Source: CBDHFN01 sp965262605 (GTDB taxonomy: Bacteria; Pseudomonadota; Alphaproteobacteria; JASGCL01). From it: a stretch of DNA of 64,000 nucleotides. The stretch is from positions 1 through 64,000 of the forward strand of contig CBDHFN010000002.1 in assembly GCA_965262605.1 (NCBI GenBank), in the 5' to 3' direction. The translations under genes were made by a program, and so were the position numbers. Positions 9,100 through 18,597 of this stretch are shown piece after piece. Every line of letters starts with the position of its first letter. Positions within the stretch are counted from its first letter, which is position 1. The notes under the pieces are model-generated. The model did no database searches. It saw only the letters and a program-made list of their open reading frames with translations, and had not been told where the DNA came from.

Positions 9100-10814
9100 C
9101 AGTGTGTCAATCTGAGTTTGTTGATCGAGTTGACGATGCCAGAGAAGGCCTTGTTGATGTCGAGGTTGGAGATCGAATAGTAGTTCGCGTCGGAACTGGC
9201 GCAGGCTTTCAGCAAGGTCTGGCCTGCGGTCGCCGCCTGGAAGGCGATCGTATAGATCACGATATCCTTGCCCTTGGCTTTGGCCGCCGAACAGATTGCC
9301 TTTGCCTGTGTGTCCTTGGCTGTTCCGTTCAGGGTGTTGACCGGCGTGCTGCGCCAGGTGTTTCTGACCGTAGTGGAATTGTAGGCAGTGCCCATCATCC
9401 CGGCGAAGTAGTAGACGTTGAACGTCTGATAGACGTCTTTCCACGGCACCGCGGTCGCGCCAATATTGACGCCGCCGGACTTTTCAGCGCCGGCCGAGCC
9501 ACCGCCCCAAGGCGTCGAACGCCAGCCGTAGGCGGACCCGGTCGATGGATTGGTGGCAAACGCGTAATACTTGTTGGTGGCCGAGTCATAGATTGAATAG
9601 TTGCTTGTGGAGGTCGATGTGCTGGCGGCGTTGTTGATCCGGTAAAGAACGCTGCTGCTCGACGAAGTGTATGGGGGTTTCAGTTCGTATTCGTCCGTAT
9701 TTTCGCCGTCGGTCATGATGACCATGATCTTCAGCGATTTCTGGTCGCCTGTGCCGCCGTATGCGTAAGGCCGTTCCGAAAAGGCCGACGGCAATTGACC
9801 TGCAGCGATCATGCCGGTCACGACGGGCTTCATCGCCGGGTCAAGCAGGGCCACGCCCCATTTTGCACCAAGGTCAATTGATGTGTTGCCACCGGCAGTA
9901 AGCGCATTGATGCGGGTCTTCAGGGTTGTCGGGTTGTCCGAAAACGGAATGATCGCGCGTGTCGCTTCGGATACCGTTGCTGCGGCCGCGATCGAACAGT
10001 GCGGATCCGGCAGGCCAGCGGTGCCGCTGTTGGTCGTGATCCTGTCGAAATGGGCGTTGCGTTGGTAGGGTGCGCCAGTCTTGACCCGCAAGGCGGTCGA
10101 CGAATAATCAGCCGAGTCGAATTCGATACAGTTCGACAGATTATGTTCGTTGGTGACATCCAGGTAGTTCAGCAACGGAGCCCCGGCACTGACCTGATTG
10201 TCGTAAACGACCAGAGACATCGAAACTTTGCCGACCTCGGCGGATGAGAAGATCTTGTCGACAAAGCTGGATGCCGCAGGCTTCAGGCTGGTCAGTTTGC
10301 TGCCCGACATCGAACCCGAAACGTCCAGCACCAGCGAGACTTCAATCTGACCGATGCTTTCCTCGGCGGTGCTTGCCGCTCCAACGTTCAGCGTCTTGAT
10401 GCCCATGGTATGGATGAACATCGTTTCCATGCTTTTGCCTGACAGGATTTCCACGCGGCGGAACGTGTTGTTCGCGTTTTTCGTGACGCGGATCTGACTG
10501 TCACTGGGTGGAACCAGTCCGGCCTTGGTGAAATAGTCCTTCACCACATCTTGCGGCGTCAGCGTCTGCTGAAGGTCGGCGGCGGCAAGGGCCGCGCGGT
10601 CGATGGTGTTCATCAATGTCGTGCGGCGTTCCTCAAAGCGCATCAGGTCGATGGCGAGGCCGCAGACAAGAAGCATCATCACAAAACAGAACAGCCCGAA
10701 GATAAGAAGCGACCCTTCCTCTTCACGCCCGAATTTCGTGGCGGTGCCAGTCAATCTGCCCCGCACGCGCAAAATCATTGCTGCGGCCATGTGCCGTACG
10801 CTCTGTTTCAACAT
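9099..10814 (-). CDS. TadG-like protein with von Willebrand factor A domain
   Basis: 571 residues. The N-terminal 'REEEGSLLIFGLFCFVMMLL' is the Flp/TadG membrane anchor. Around residue 165 comes a VWA domain with MIDAS motif 'DVSGSMSGS', followed by 'MVIMTDGENTDEYE' (third MIDAS loop). A Ser/Thr/Asn-rich insert sits between the VWA strands. It is predicted to be anchored in the inner membrane with an extracytoplasmic metal-dependent adhesion domain. The ATG at 10814 is chosen for GGAAAGG six bases upstream. First gene of the three-gene tad-like operon, followed by two TadE-like proteins. Confidence 0.87.
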   Translation of the reverse strand: MLKQSVRHMAAAMILRVRGRLTGTATKFGREEEGSLLIFGLFCFVMMLLVCGLAIDLMRFEERRTTLMNTIDRAALAAADLQQTLTPQDVVKDYFTKAGLVPPSDSQIRVTKNANNTFRRVEILSGKSMETMFIHTMGIKTLNVGAASTAEESIGQIEVSLVLDVSGSMSGSKLTSLKPAASSFVDKIFSSAEVGKVSMSLVVYDNQVSAGAPLLNYLDVTNEHNLSNCIEFDSADYSSTALRVKTGAPYQRNAHFDRITTNSGTAGLPDPHCSIAAAATVSEATRAIIPFSDNPTTLKTRINALTAGGNTSIDLGAKWGVALLDPAMKPVVTGMIAAGQLPSAFSERPYAYGGTGDQKSLKIMVIMTDGENTDEYELKPPYTSSSSSVLYRINNAASTSTSTSNYSIYDSATNKYYAFATNPSTGSAYGWRSTPWGGGSAGAEKSGGVNIGATAVPWKDVYQTFNVYYFAGMMGTAYNSTTVRNTWRSTPVNTLNGTAKDTQAKAICSAAKAKGKDIVIYTIAFQAATAGQTLLKACASSDANYYSISNLDINKAFSGIVNSINKLRLTH

Positions 10815-11252
10815 TTGCACCCTTTCCGGCCTGCATGTCGCGCCCTCTATTGAACGCGGCAGACGGTCTGCAAGAAATTCATATCCAGCATCTGTCAGTG
10901 CAACTTATGGCGAAACTTTGGCATTTGGCCGTTCCAAGGCGCTAACGCACCTGACTGTTTGTATGGCGTGCGCAATGCTGTGAAAGCCGCAAGATTGGAT
11001 GCAAAAGCAACGGCATTTGTTCGTGTTTTCGCGACGACGAAAACCCCGCCGCCCGTCACTTTCACGTGGTTTGTCTGCCTTTGGCGGTGAGTCGGGCGGG
11101 CGATTCGTCACCGCATTTGCCGCAATGGCGGATGCGGGCTTGTGAAAATGGCACAAAATGTTAACCAAGCGACCATAAGCTGCGCGCAAATCGGACCGCA
11201 TCCAAGCCTGCGCAGAAATCAAGGCATCGGTCCAGTCGGTCAGGAGGAACCT
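10815..11252. other. Divergent intergenic region, tadG-like / gdhA
   Basis: No coding sequence supported in these 438 bases; the only long frame is antisense overhang from gdhA. It contains the 7-bp inverted repeat GTTTTCG/CGAAAAC at 11025-11044 and a TTAACC element near 11160 close to gdhA. Promoters for both flanking genes must lie here but cannot be placed confidently. Confidence 0.5.
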
Positions 11253-12689
11253 ATGTCGGTGAATGGTCATGGCGAACCCAGCTTTCGCCAATCCGTGGAT
11301 CTTATGTTCAACAGGGCGGTTTCGCTCATGGATCTCAGCCCCGGGCTTGAGGAAAAGATCAGGGTCTGCAATTCGACCTACACGGTGCGCTTCGGCGTGC
11401 GTCTGCGCGGCGAACTGAAGACGTTCACCGGCTATCGGTCGGTTCATTCCGAACATATGGAACCGGTGAAGGGCGGCATCCGCTATGCGATGTCGGTCAA
11501 TCAGGACGAGGTCGAGGCGCTGGCGGCGCTGATGACCTACAAGTGCGCGCTGGTCGAAACCCCGTTCGGCGGTTCGAAGGGCGGTCTTTGCATCGACCCA
11601 CGCCAGTGGGATGAACATGAACTGGAACAGATCACCCGCCGCTTCGCCTATGAACTGATCAAGCGTGACCTGATCCATCCGGCGCAAAACGTGCCTGCGC
11701 CCGATATGGGCACCGGCGAACGCGAGATGGCCTGGATCGCCGACCAGTACATGCGGATGAACACCACCGACATCAACGGGCGCGCCTGCGTGACCGGCAA
11801 GCCGCCGCATGCGGGCGGCATTCAGGGCCGGGTCGAAGCGACCGGGCGCGGCGTCCAGTATGCGATGCGCGAATTCTTCCGCCACCCCGAAGATGTGGCC
11901 AAGGCCGGTCTGAGTGGCGATATCGACGGCAAGCGCATCATCGTTCAGGGCCTGGGCAACGTGGGATATCACGCAGCCAAGTTCCTGTCCGAAGAAGACG
12001 GTGCGCTGATTACCGCGATCATCGAACATGATGGCGCACTGGTGAACGAAAAGGGGCTGGATGTCGAAGATGTCCGCCAGTGGATCAAGAAGACCGGGTC
12101 CGTCAAAGGTTATGCCAATGGCACATTCGTGGCCGATGGCGCCAAAGTGCTTGAAAATGAGTGCGACATCCTGATCCCGGCGGCGATGGAAGGCGTGATC
12201 CATCTGGGCAACGCCGCCAACATCAAGACCAAACTGATCTTCGAGGCCGCCAACGGCCCGGTGACCTTTGGCGCGGACGAAATCCTGCGCAAGAAGGGCA
12301 CCCTGATCGTTCCCGACATGTATGCCAACGCCGGTGGTGTGACAGTTTCCTACTTCGAATGGGTCAAGAACCTGTCGCACATCCGCTTTGGCCGCATGCA
12401 GCGCCGCGCAGAAGAAGCGCGTTCACGCCTGCTGGTCGAAGAACTGGAACGGTTGTCGGCGGATCAGGGCCTTGGCTGGTCGCTGACCCCGGACTTCAAG
12501 AAGGAGTTCCTGGAAGGGTCGGACGAACTGGCACTGGTTCGGTCCGGTCTTGATGACACGATGCGCACCGCCTATCAGGCGATGCGCGAGGTTTGGCACG
12601 GTCGCCAGGGTGTCGAAGATCTGCGCGTGGCCGCCTATATCGTGGCGATCAGCCGGGTTGCAGCATCCTATAAGTCCAAGGGGCTTTGA
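11253..12689 (+). CDS. gdhA: Glu/Leu/Phe/Val-family glutamate dehydrogenase
   Basis: 478 residues. Interconverts glutamate and 2-oxoglutarate plus ammonia. The ATG at 11253 follows a strong CAGGAGG site. The substrate domain shows 'PVKGGIRYAMSVNQDEVEAL' and the catalytic-lysine segment 'CALVETPFGGSKGG'. The nucleotide domain shows 'VQGLGNVGYHAAKFL' (GxGxxG) and 'PAAMEGVIHLGNA'. Length is in the range of bacterial and animal-type hexameric enzymes. Cofactor preference cannot be settled by eye. It is monocistronic, converging on the glycosyltransferase-deacetylase gene, and intact. Confidence 0.95.
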   Translation: MSVNGHGEPSFRQSVDLMFNRAVSLMDLSPGLEEKIRVCNSTYTVRFGVRLRGELKTFTGYRSVHSEHMEPVKGGIRYAMSVNQDEVEALAALMTYKCALVETPFGGSKGGLCIDPRQWDEHELEQITRRFAYELIKRDLIHPAQNVPAPDMGTGEREMAWIADQYMRMNTTDINGRACVTGKPPHAGGIQGRVEATGRGVQYAMREFFRHPEDVAKAGLSGDIDGKRIIVQGLGNVGYHAAKFLSEEDGALITAIIEHDGALVNEKGLDVEDVRQWIKKTGSVKGYANGTFVADGAKVLENECDILIPAAMEGVIHLGNAANIKTKLIFEAANGPVTFGADEILRKKGTLIVPDMYANAGGVTVSYFEWVKNLSHIRFGRMQRRAEEARSRLLVEELERLSADQGLGWSLTPDFKKEFLEGSDELALVRSGLDDTMRTAYQAMREVWHGRQGVEDLRVAAYIVAISRVAASYKSKGL

Positions 12690-12696
12690 CGGTTCT

Positions 12697-12724
12697 GCTG
12701 GCCGTCCGGTTCGGGGCGGCCAGC
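12697..12724 (+). terminator. Hairpin after gdhA
   Basis: 8-bp inverted repeat GCTGGCCG/CGGCCAGC with a 12-base loop, seven bases after the gdhA stop. It is followed by GGTCTTTGA, so it lacks a strong U-run. It lies between two convergent genes. Confidence 0.4.
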
Positions 12725-12788
12725 CGGTCTTTGACTGGATGGCGCAACGGGTAGGCGGGTACTCATGCCCGGACTCAGGGCCCGCTGG

Positions 12789-14302
12789 TCAGTGCCGGTA
12801 GATCTTGCCAAGCTGCCCGGCGGCAGAAGGTGATCGATTTTCGCAAAGCGCTGCGACGGCTCGGCCCTGAAAGCCTCAACCCGCACTTCGGCATTGCCGG
12901 TCGCTTCTTCGCCGCGGCGCGCGCACAGTTCCTTGCAGGCCATGATATAGCGGCGCGGCCACTGGCTTTGATGCTGACGCAGGCAGCGCAGCTTCTGGTC
13001 GATCACCGCAGTGATATCGACATAATGTGTGGGGCTGAAACTCACCCCTTTCATCGTGTCGGCATACAGAACCGGCGCAGTTTCGGCGGCGGCAAGTGTC
13101 ACCGCGGCCGACAGGACGCGGTGATCCGGGTGATAATCGTTCGGGGCGTGGGTGATGATGATGTCGGGTTCCGTCTCGGCGATCGTCCGGATCAGCAGGT
13201 CGACAAGATGGGCGCGCCGGGCGGCCAAAGTTCCGTCACTCAGGCCATAAGTGATCAGTTCCGCCCCGATCATCGCCGCCGCCGCCTTTGCCTCATCGAG
13301 CCTTGCTTCGGCGACCGGCCTGTCCTTGACGCGCCTTGTCACACCGCCATCGCCATTGCAGACCATCAGCTGGACAACGCGTGCCCCGGCCTTAAGGTAG
13401 GAAATCAGCGTGCCATAGGCGTAGATTTCGGCGTCATCCGGGTGGCCGCCGCAAAACAGAACCGTCAATGGCCCGCCAGATTTCATCCCCCTGATCCGGC
13501 GCACATCCCCGGTCAGGATTTTTGGGAAGGGTTCCAGCTTGGCTTCCAGCTGTTCCAGAACCTCGGATTTCCGCCGGGCGATCGCTTGCCGGGCGTCAGG
13601 GGTGATGTCGTCCTGCCCGGGGTAGGATCTGGTCGTCGTTCCCCACATCTGGCGAGAATAGATCCGGTCGGGGCCGCTATAGCTTTCGCCCTTGTAATGC
13701 TCGGGGATGAAGTAATGTGACGGAAATATTGTGACATTGGCCTTCAGCCGCGGATTTGCTTCAAGGAAGCTGCGCAGAAAGCCGTTGCCGGTCGTGGTCC
13801 AGGGCATCGCCATCTGATCGGGCGCCAGTGCCGACAGGCTGTCGATGACCGCGCCGATCACCGGGTTTCGCGGCTCGCAGGCCAGGAAGGGCGACAGCAT
13901 TCCAGTCCGTCCTTCGGGAAATTCATAGACCGAATAGGCGCGCGCCTCGGTGAACAGCTCATCCACCGGATGCAGGCAGATTGAATCCGCCTCGGGCAGA
14001 AAGCCCCCCATCTCGTACAGGATTTCATAGCGCATCAGGTCAGAGACCCCGGCATATTTGCCGCGCCTGAAATATTCATTGATCTGCGCCTGATTGCGAA
14101 ACCGCCGACCTGTCAGGTAGTCATTGTCGAACAGCCGGTAGGTCCAGCCGGGATGGGCGGCTTTCCAGCTTTCCATCCATGCGCTGGGGGGGGCAAGCGG
14201 GCCAATCCAGATATGGCCGATGGACCTGGGTATCACGTCGTCCTGTCCTGTTCGCTGCGGGGCGTGGCCACTGGACGAACCTGTAGCGCGTTTCGGTTTC
14301 AT
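12789..14302 (-). CDS. Fusion: DXD-type sugar transferase plus PIG-L/LmbE deacetylase
   Basis: About 504 residues. Residues ~24-180 resemble the Gly_transf_sug (GT32/OCH1-like) family: 'IPRSIGHIWIGP', 'SDLMRYEILYEMGGFLPEAD' (104-106, EAD in place of DXD). Residues ~278-460 form a PIG-L/LmbE zinc deacetylase: 'LFCGGHPDDAE' (285-292) and 'HAPNDYHPDHR' (385-395). It probably adds an N-acetylated sugar and deacetylates it, or modifies a surface glycan. The open frame runs on to 12668, overlapping gdhA. One base shift near 12810 instead gives the compact end 'LGKIYRH' at 12789, which I prefer. It lies apart from other glycan genes, beside a tadE/tadG pair. Confidence 0.82.
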
Positions 14303-14559
14303 GTGCTTGGTCTGCCGAAGCGAAAGATAGGGGTGCGGTATTTTGAAGTAAAGCGGCGGGGATATTCGCCGAAGTACCTTGGCGCGGATGGTGGTCGTTA
14401 ACCGATTCGGGATATAGGCGGTTTTCCGTCCAAGCCGTGGCCGGGCGGGCTTGCTGAGCTGCGGGCGCCGACTCTATGGTAAGGCGTGCCTTGAACCTGG
14501 CCGAACCCGTCCGAGGGGCGGCCCAACAGAAACCCGCAGGACCAGAGGTGGCCCTTAGA

Positions 14560-14958
14560 ATGGCAGATTTCCGCAAGATCGCCGCCCGGATGGCGGGCAC
14601 CGATGGTGCTGCAACCATCGAAGCGGTCCTGTGGCTGCCGTTCTTCATGCTGCTGCTGGCGCTGTTTGCCGATCTGTCGATGATTTTCACCAATCAGAAT
14701 CGCATTCAGCGGATGGTGCAGGATGCCAACCGCGCGCTTGCGGTTGGGCGGCTTGACAGCGCCGAAGCCGAACAGGCCTTCTTGCAGGACCAGCTTGCCC
14801 CCCTGTCGCCGAAGGCCAAGGTGGAAACCCAGATCAACGCGGGCCGCGTCACCACCATCGTTCAGGTTCCGGTGACTGATCTGGATGTCATCGGTGTGGC
14901 TGGGGCATTTCGCGGCTCGATCCTGACCATCCGTTCTGATCAGCTGGTGGAATACTAG
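14560..14958 (+). CDS. TadE-family protein, second locus
   Basis: 132 residues starting 'MADFRKIAARMAGTDGAATI'. The segment 'EAVLWLPFFMLLLALFADLS' is the TadE membrane helix, led by the conserved Glu after the Ala-Thr-Ile turn. The C-terminal 80 residues are a small periplasmic domain ending 'SDQLVEY'. The ATG at 14560 is the first that keeps a short cytoplasmic leader; in-frame upstream starts add 28 unlikely residues. The stop is one base before the next start (14960), so the pair is co-translated with the TadG-like gene. A separate locus from the one at 8-10.8 kb. Confidence 0.83.
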   Translation: MADFRKIAARMAGTDGAATIEAVLWLPFFMLLLALFADLSMIFTNQNRIQRMVQDANRALAVGRLDSAEAEQAFLQDQLAPLSPKAKVETQINAGRVTTIVQVPVTDLDVIGVAGAFRGSILTIRSDQLVEY

Positions 14959-14959
14959 G

Positions 14960-16341
14960 ATGCGCCGCCCGATGCGGAACCGTCTTTGGGCGGCAGCGCA
15001 GCAGATGCGGCGCGATCAGTCGGGCGCGATTTCACTGTTCAGCTTGCAGATATTTATCATTGCCTTGCTGCTTGGTGGGCTTGCTGTCGATTTGTCGAAC
15101 GCCCTGGCGGGGCGGGCACAGCTGCAGGCGACAGCGGACGCGGCCGCCCACGCCGCCCTTTACACCCGTGAATTCGCAAGCCAGGACCGCGCGCGCGAAA
15201 CCGCGCTGGCCATTGCCGAAGCGTCGATGCCGCGCGCCCGCTTTGGTCAGGTGCTGACCCCGGATGACATCCAGTTCGGCCATTGGGACCGCGCGGGGGA
15301 TGTGTTTCGCATCGACGATTTGTCGCGCGATGCGGTCTTTGTGTCGACCCGGCGCTACCGCGAACAGAAGAACGGCCTAGGCACCTTCTTTCTGCGGCTG
15401 ATCGGGCTGGACAGCTGGGATCTGACGACTGGCGCGGTTTTTGAAACCTATCGGCCTGCGTGCCTGCACGAAGGGTTCGTGGCGCGCGGCCGTGTGATCC
15501 TGCAATCGGGTGGGCTTTACCGTTCCGGCATCTGCATCCATTCGAACGCCTTCATCTCGCTCGGCTCAAGCAATTTTTTTGAACCCGGCACTACCCTGTC
15601 GATGCCCGACAAGCGGAACGTGGCGACCACATCCGGCGTTGTCGAAGCGACACCGGGATTGGGCGAGGCGCTGCGCGATGCGTCCTACCGCCTGCGGGTG
15701 GTCAACCGGATTGATGCGATCGCCAAGGGGGTCCTGAACGAAGCGTCCCCCTTCTGGCGAAACTACATCACCATAAAAGACCCCCTGTCGCTAAGCCCCG
15801 ATGCCGATATGGGGCCCGGAACCTTCATGGCAGGCAGCATGTATGTGGTCACCTGCGCCGACCCCGATCAGCGGTTCGATCTGAACAACGACACGGTCCT
15901 GCTTGAAACGGTTCTGGTCACCAATTGCCGGGTGGCGATTTCGGCAGGCACCACCATCGAAGATGCGACGATCATCACCACCAATCGCAGCCCCAAGGCG
16001 CTTTCGGCGGCGTCCGATATCATCATCGGCAAGATGGACAGCTGCGAGGAAGGGGGCGATGTTCAGATTCTGGCGGCGGGCGGTATCAACTTCGCCTCGA
16101 ACGTGCGCATTTTCGGCAGTCAGGTTGTTGCGGGCGGCGATCTGTCGATTTCTGCCGAGGGCGACAGCATCCTTGGCGCATCGGTTCAGGCCGGCGGGCG
16201 CATGGCTGCCGGTTTTCTTTTTCATTCTGGCCCTTGTCCGTCGATGTGACGAGCCTGGCGCTGAAAGGGTCGGTCGGATCCTGTGGCGGGAAAAGCATGG
16301 GGCGCATGTTCGAATTCGACTACTTCCGAATGGCGCGTTAG
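14960..16341 (+). CDS. TadG-like protein without VWA domain, C-terminal frameshift
   Basis: The N-terminus 'DQSGAISLFSLQIFIIALLL' is the TadG/Flp membrane anchor with the preceding Asp-Gln-Ser-Gly turn, and 'RAQLQATADAAAHAALYTRE' is the usual TadG heptad-like region. The remaining ~330 residues contain repeated short strands ('GGLYRSGICIHSNAFISLGS', 'GGDVQILAAGGINFASNVRI', 'GGDLSISAEG'), suggestive of a beta-helix or bactofilin-like fold. The open frame stops at 16249, but another frame continues the repeat to 'CGGKSMGRMFEFDYFRMAR' at 16341, so a shift near 16215 is likely. Paired with the TadE-like gene just upstream. Confidence 0.75.
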
Positions 16342-16457
16342 CCTTCGCCAAAGGCGACGTGTTTTTGTCGTAAAACCGCTTGGACTTTGCGGCGCGCCGA
16401 CGCAAGAACTAGCAAAAATCAGCGCGCCCGAAGGTGCCCGCACAGGGAAGGCAGTCC

Positions 16458-17834
16458 ATGCGCTATTCCGGCTTCAAAGTGAATTCACCGAAGGACTTTT
16501 CGGTAACAAGGGCTGGCGGCCCGCATGGCGCGAGCCGGAACCGAAGCCTGAAGCGCTGCGCGAGAATTTCTATCAGATCCGCATTCTTGACCGGATCTCC
16601 TGAAATCATTGCCATGATGTGGTGATCATCGGCGGCGGCGGTCACGGGCTGGCGACCGCCTACTATCTGGCCAAGAACCACGGGATCACCAATGTCGCGG
16701 TGCTGGAAAAGGGCTATCTGGGCGGCGGCAACGTCGGGCGCAACACCACCATGCGACGGAATCGAAGGCGCGTCGTTCATTGCTGGCGATACGGTGTGCG
16801 CGCCAACTATTTCATGCCGGGCAATTCGGAATTCTACAGCCATTCGCTGAAGCTTTGGGAAAAGCTGGAAGCCGGAACCGAACTGAACTATAACGTCATG
16901 CATTCGCGGTGCAGGGCTATCTGGGCAGCGGCAACGTGGCCAGGTCGTGTTGTTCCATTCGGATGGTCAGCGCGACGCGGCGGTGCGCCGGGGCAATTCG
17001 ATTGCCAATCAGGGGGATGACGCCGAACTTCTGTCGCGCGATCAGTTGAAGCGCATGTTCCCCTATCTTGATTACGAACAGACCCGCTTTCCGATCTACG
17101 GCGGCCTGAACCAGCGCCGCGCCGGAACCGCGCGTCATGATGCGGTGGCCTGGGGATATGCGCGCGGGGCAGATGCGCGCGGGGTCGATCTGATTCAGAA
17201 CTGCGAAGTCACCGGGATCGACATCGAAAATGGCCGGGTGCGGGGCGTGCAGACGACGCGCGGCCCGATCCGCGCCAAGAAAGTGGCGATGATCGCCGCA
17301 GGCCGATCCGGCCAGGTGGCGGCGATGGCCGGGATGCGCCTGCCGGTCGAAAGCCACGTCCTTCAGGCCTTTGTCACCGAAGGGCTGAAGCCCGTTATCG
17401 ACAGTGTGATCAGCTTTGGCATGGGGCATTTCTACATCAGCCAGTCCGACAAGGGTGGTCTGGTGTTTGGCGGCGATCTGGATTTTTACGCAAGTTATGC
17501 CGCGCGCGGCAATCTGCCGATGCTGGAACATGTGATGGAAGCGGGGATGACCCTGATGCCGATGATCGGCAAGGCGAAGATCCTGCGCGGCTGGGGCGGC
17601 ATCGTTGACATGACCCCCGACGGCAGCCCGATCATCGACAAGACCCATATCGAAGGGCTTTATATCGATGCAGGCTGGAACTACGGGGGCTTCAAGGCAA
17701 CCCCGGCCTCGGGCTGGTGCATGGCCCATCTGATGGCCACCGACCAGCCGCACGAGGTCGCCCGCCGCTTCCGGCTAGACCGTTTCCGCACCGGCCATCT
17801 TCTCGATGAAGAAGGCACCGGTTCACAGCATTGA
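16458..17834 (+). CDS. soxB: Sarcosine oxidase beta subunit, disrupted
   Basis: FAD subunit of heterotetrameric sarcosine oxidase, which demethylates sarcosine to glycine, yielding 5,10-methylene-THF. The ATG at 16458 follows GGGAAGG. Recognisable pieces are 'MRYSGFKV', 'GLFGNKGWRPAWREPEPKP', the FAD motif 'VVIIGGGGHGLATAYYLAKN', 'GGGNVGRNTT', and an intact 3' two-thirds from 'LFHSDGQRDA' (16947) to 'LLDEEGTGSQH'. Beyond frameshifts, three short extra segments interrupt the gene near 16555-16610, 16750-16795 and 16915-16945. The last resembles a degenerate second copy of the 'KGYLGGGNVGR' coding sequence at ~16710. Start of soxBDAG. Confidence 0.85.
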
Positions 17835-18276
17835 CATGATGAAATTCTCTTGCTCTTGTTTATGAGTGCGGTGCACGGGCTGCGCTGGCCGAGGGTGTGT
17901 GTTGGACACGCTGGGCACTCGCGAAGATCAGCGCACCTCTCGCAGTCCGGGTTAAAGGGATCCCATCAGTACCCATGAGAGGGTTGCGGCATTGGCTCCA
18001 CTTTGACAGACTCGCACCGGCGCGGAAATAGTTTCTAGTATGCCCGAGCGGGAGGACATATTGACAATGAATGGTTCTGGATTTGCGACCCGGCTATTTC
18101 GCGCCGCTTAGCGCGCGAGGGACAAAGGATCGTTTGCGATACGAACGCTGACGGAAGACGCATTTTTGGCGGCCGGGGGCGCCCTTAACTACGAAATCAG
18201 GCTCGCCCCGCGGCTGGGACCTGCGTTGGAAATTTGCGAGCGTGCAATTCTCAAGTTCGTCCTGCGAGGCCCACTG
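17835..18276 (+). other. Unusual soxB-soxD spacer
   Basis: These 442 bases hold no recognisable gene, whereas soxB and soxD normally lie within a few dozen bases. Only tiny frames occur, for example 'MNGSGFATRLFRAA' starting near 18067. There are no clear inverted repeats or transposase motifs, so an insertion-sequence remnant is possible but unproven. Confidence 0.5.
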
Positions 18277-18597
18277 ATGCGCATCCCCTGTCCCCTCTGC
18301 GGCCCGCGCGACCGGCGCGAATTCTATTACTACGGGTCTGACGATTATCTGAACCGTCCCGGCGAAGGGGCGGCCCCTGACGCTTGGGATGATTATCTGC
18401 ACCTGCGCCAGAACCCCGCAGGTCCGACCCGCGACCTCTGGTATCACGAACAGGGATGTGCCGCCTGGATCGAACTGCATCGCAATACTGTCACCCATGA
18501 AATCATGTCCGCGCGGCTGGTGGCCGACAAAGCGCCAACCCCGGATGGTGCGGTCAAGAAAAAGCCCCGCAAGAAGGCCGAAGGGGCAGGCGCATGA
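18277..18597 (+). CDS. soxD: Sarcosine oxidase delta subunit
   Basis: 106 residues starting 'MRIPCPLCGPRDRREFYYYG'. The Cys-x2-Cys pair and a later Cys are the zinc site of the small delta subunit, and 'DDYLHLRQNPAGPTRDLWYH' and 'GCAAWIELHRNT' are family signatures. The C-terminus is a Lys-rich tail. The start is chosen for GAGG seven bases upstream and for the family-typical N-terminus; a longer in-frame start at 18166 would add 37 unrelated residues. The stop overlaps the soxA start (ATGA). Intact. Confidence 0.95.
   Translation: MRIPCPLCGPRDRREFYYYGSDDYLNRPGEGAAPDAWDDYLHLRQNPAGPTRDLWYHEQGCAAWIELHRNTVTHEIMSARLVADKAPTPDGAVKKKPRKKAEGAGA

Noticed and set aside
10905..12380. 491-residue open frame antisense to gdhA
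   Set aside because: Shadow of gdhA; no family features and no ribosome site.
17835..18276. Insertion sequence between soxB and soxD
   Set aside because: No transposase motifs, terminal inverted repeats or target duplication visible.
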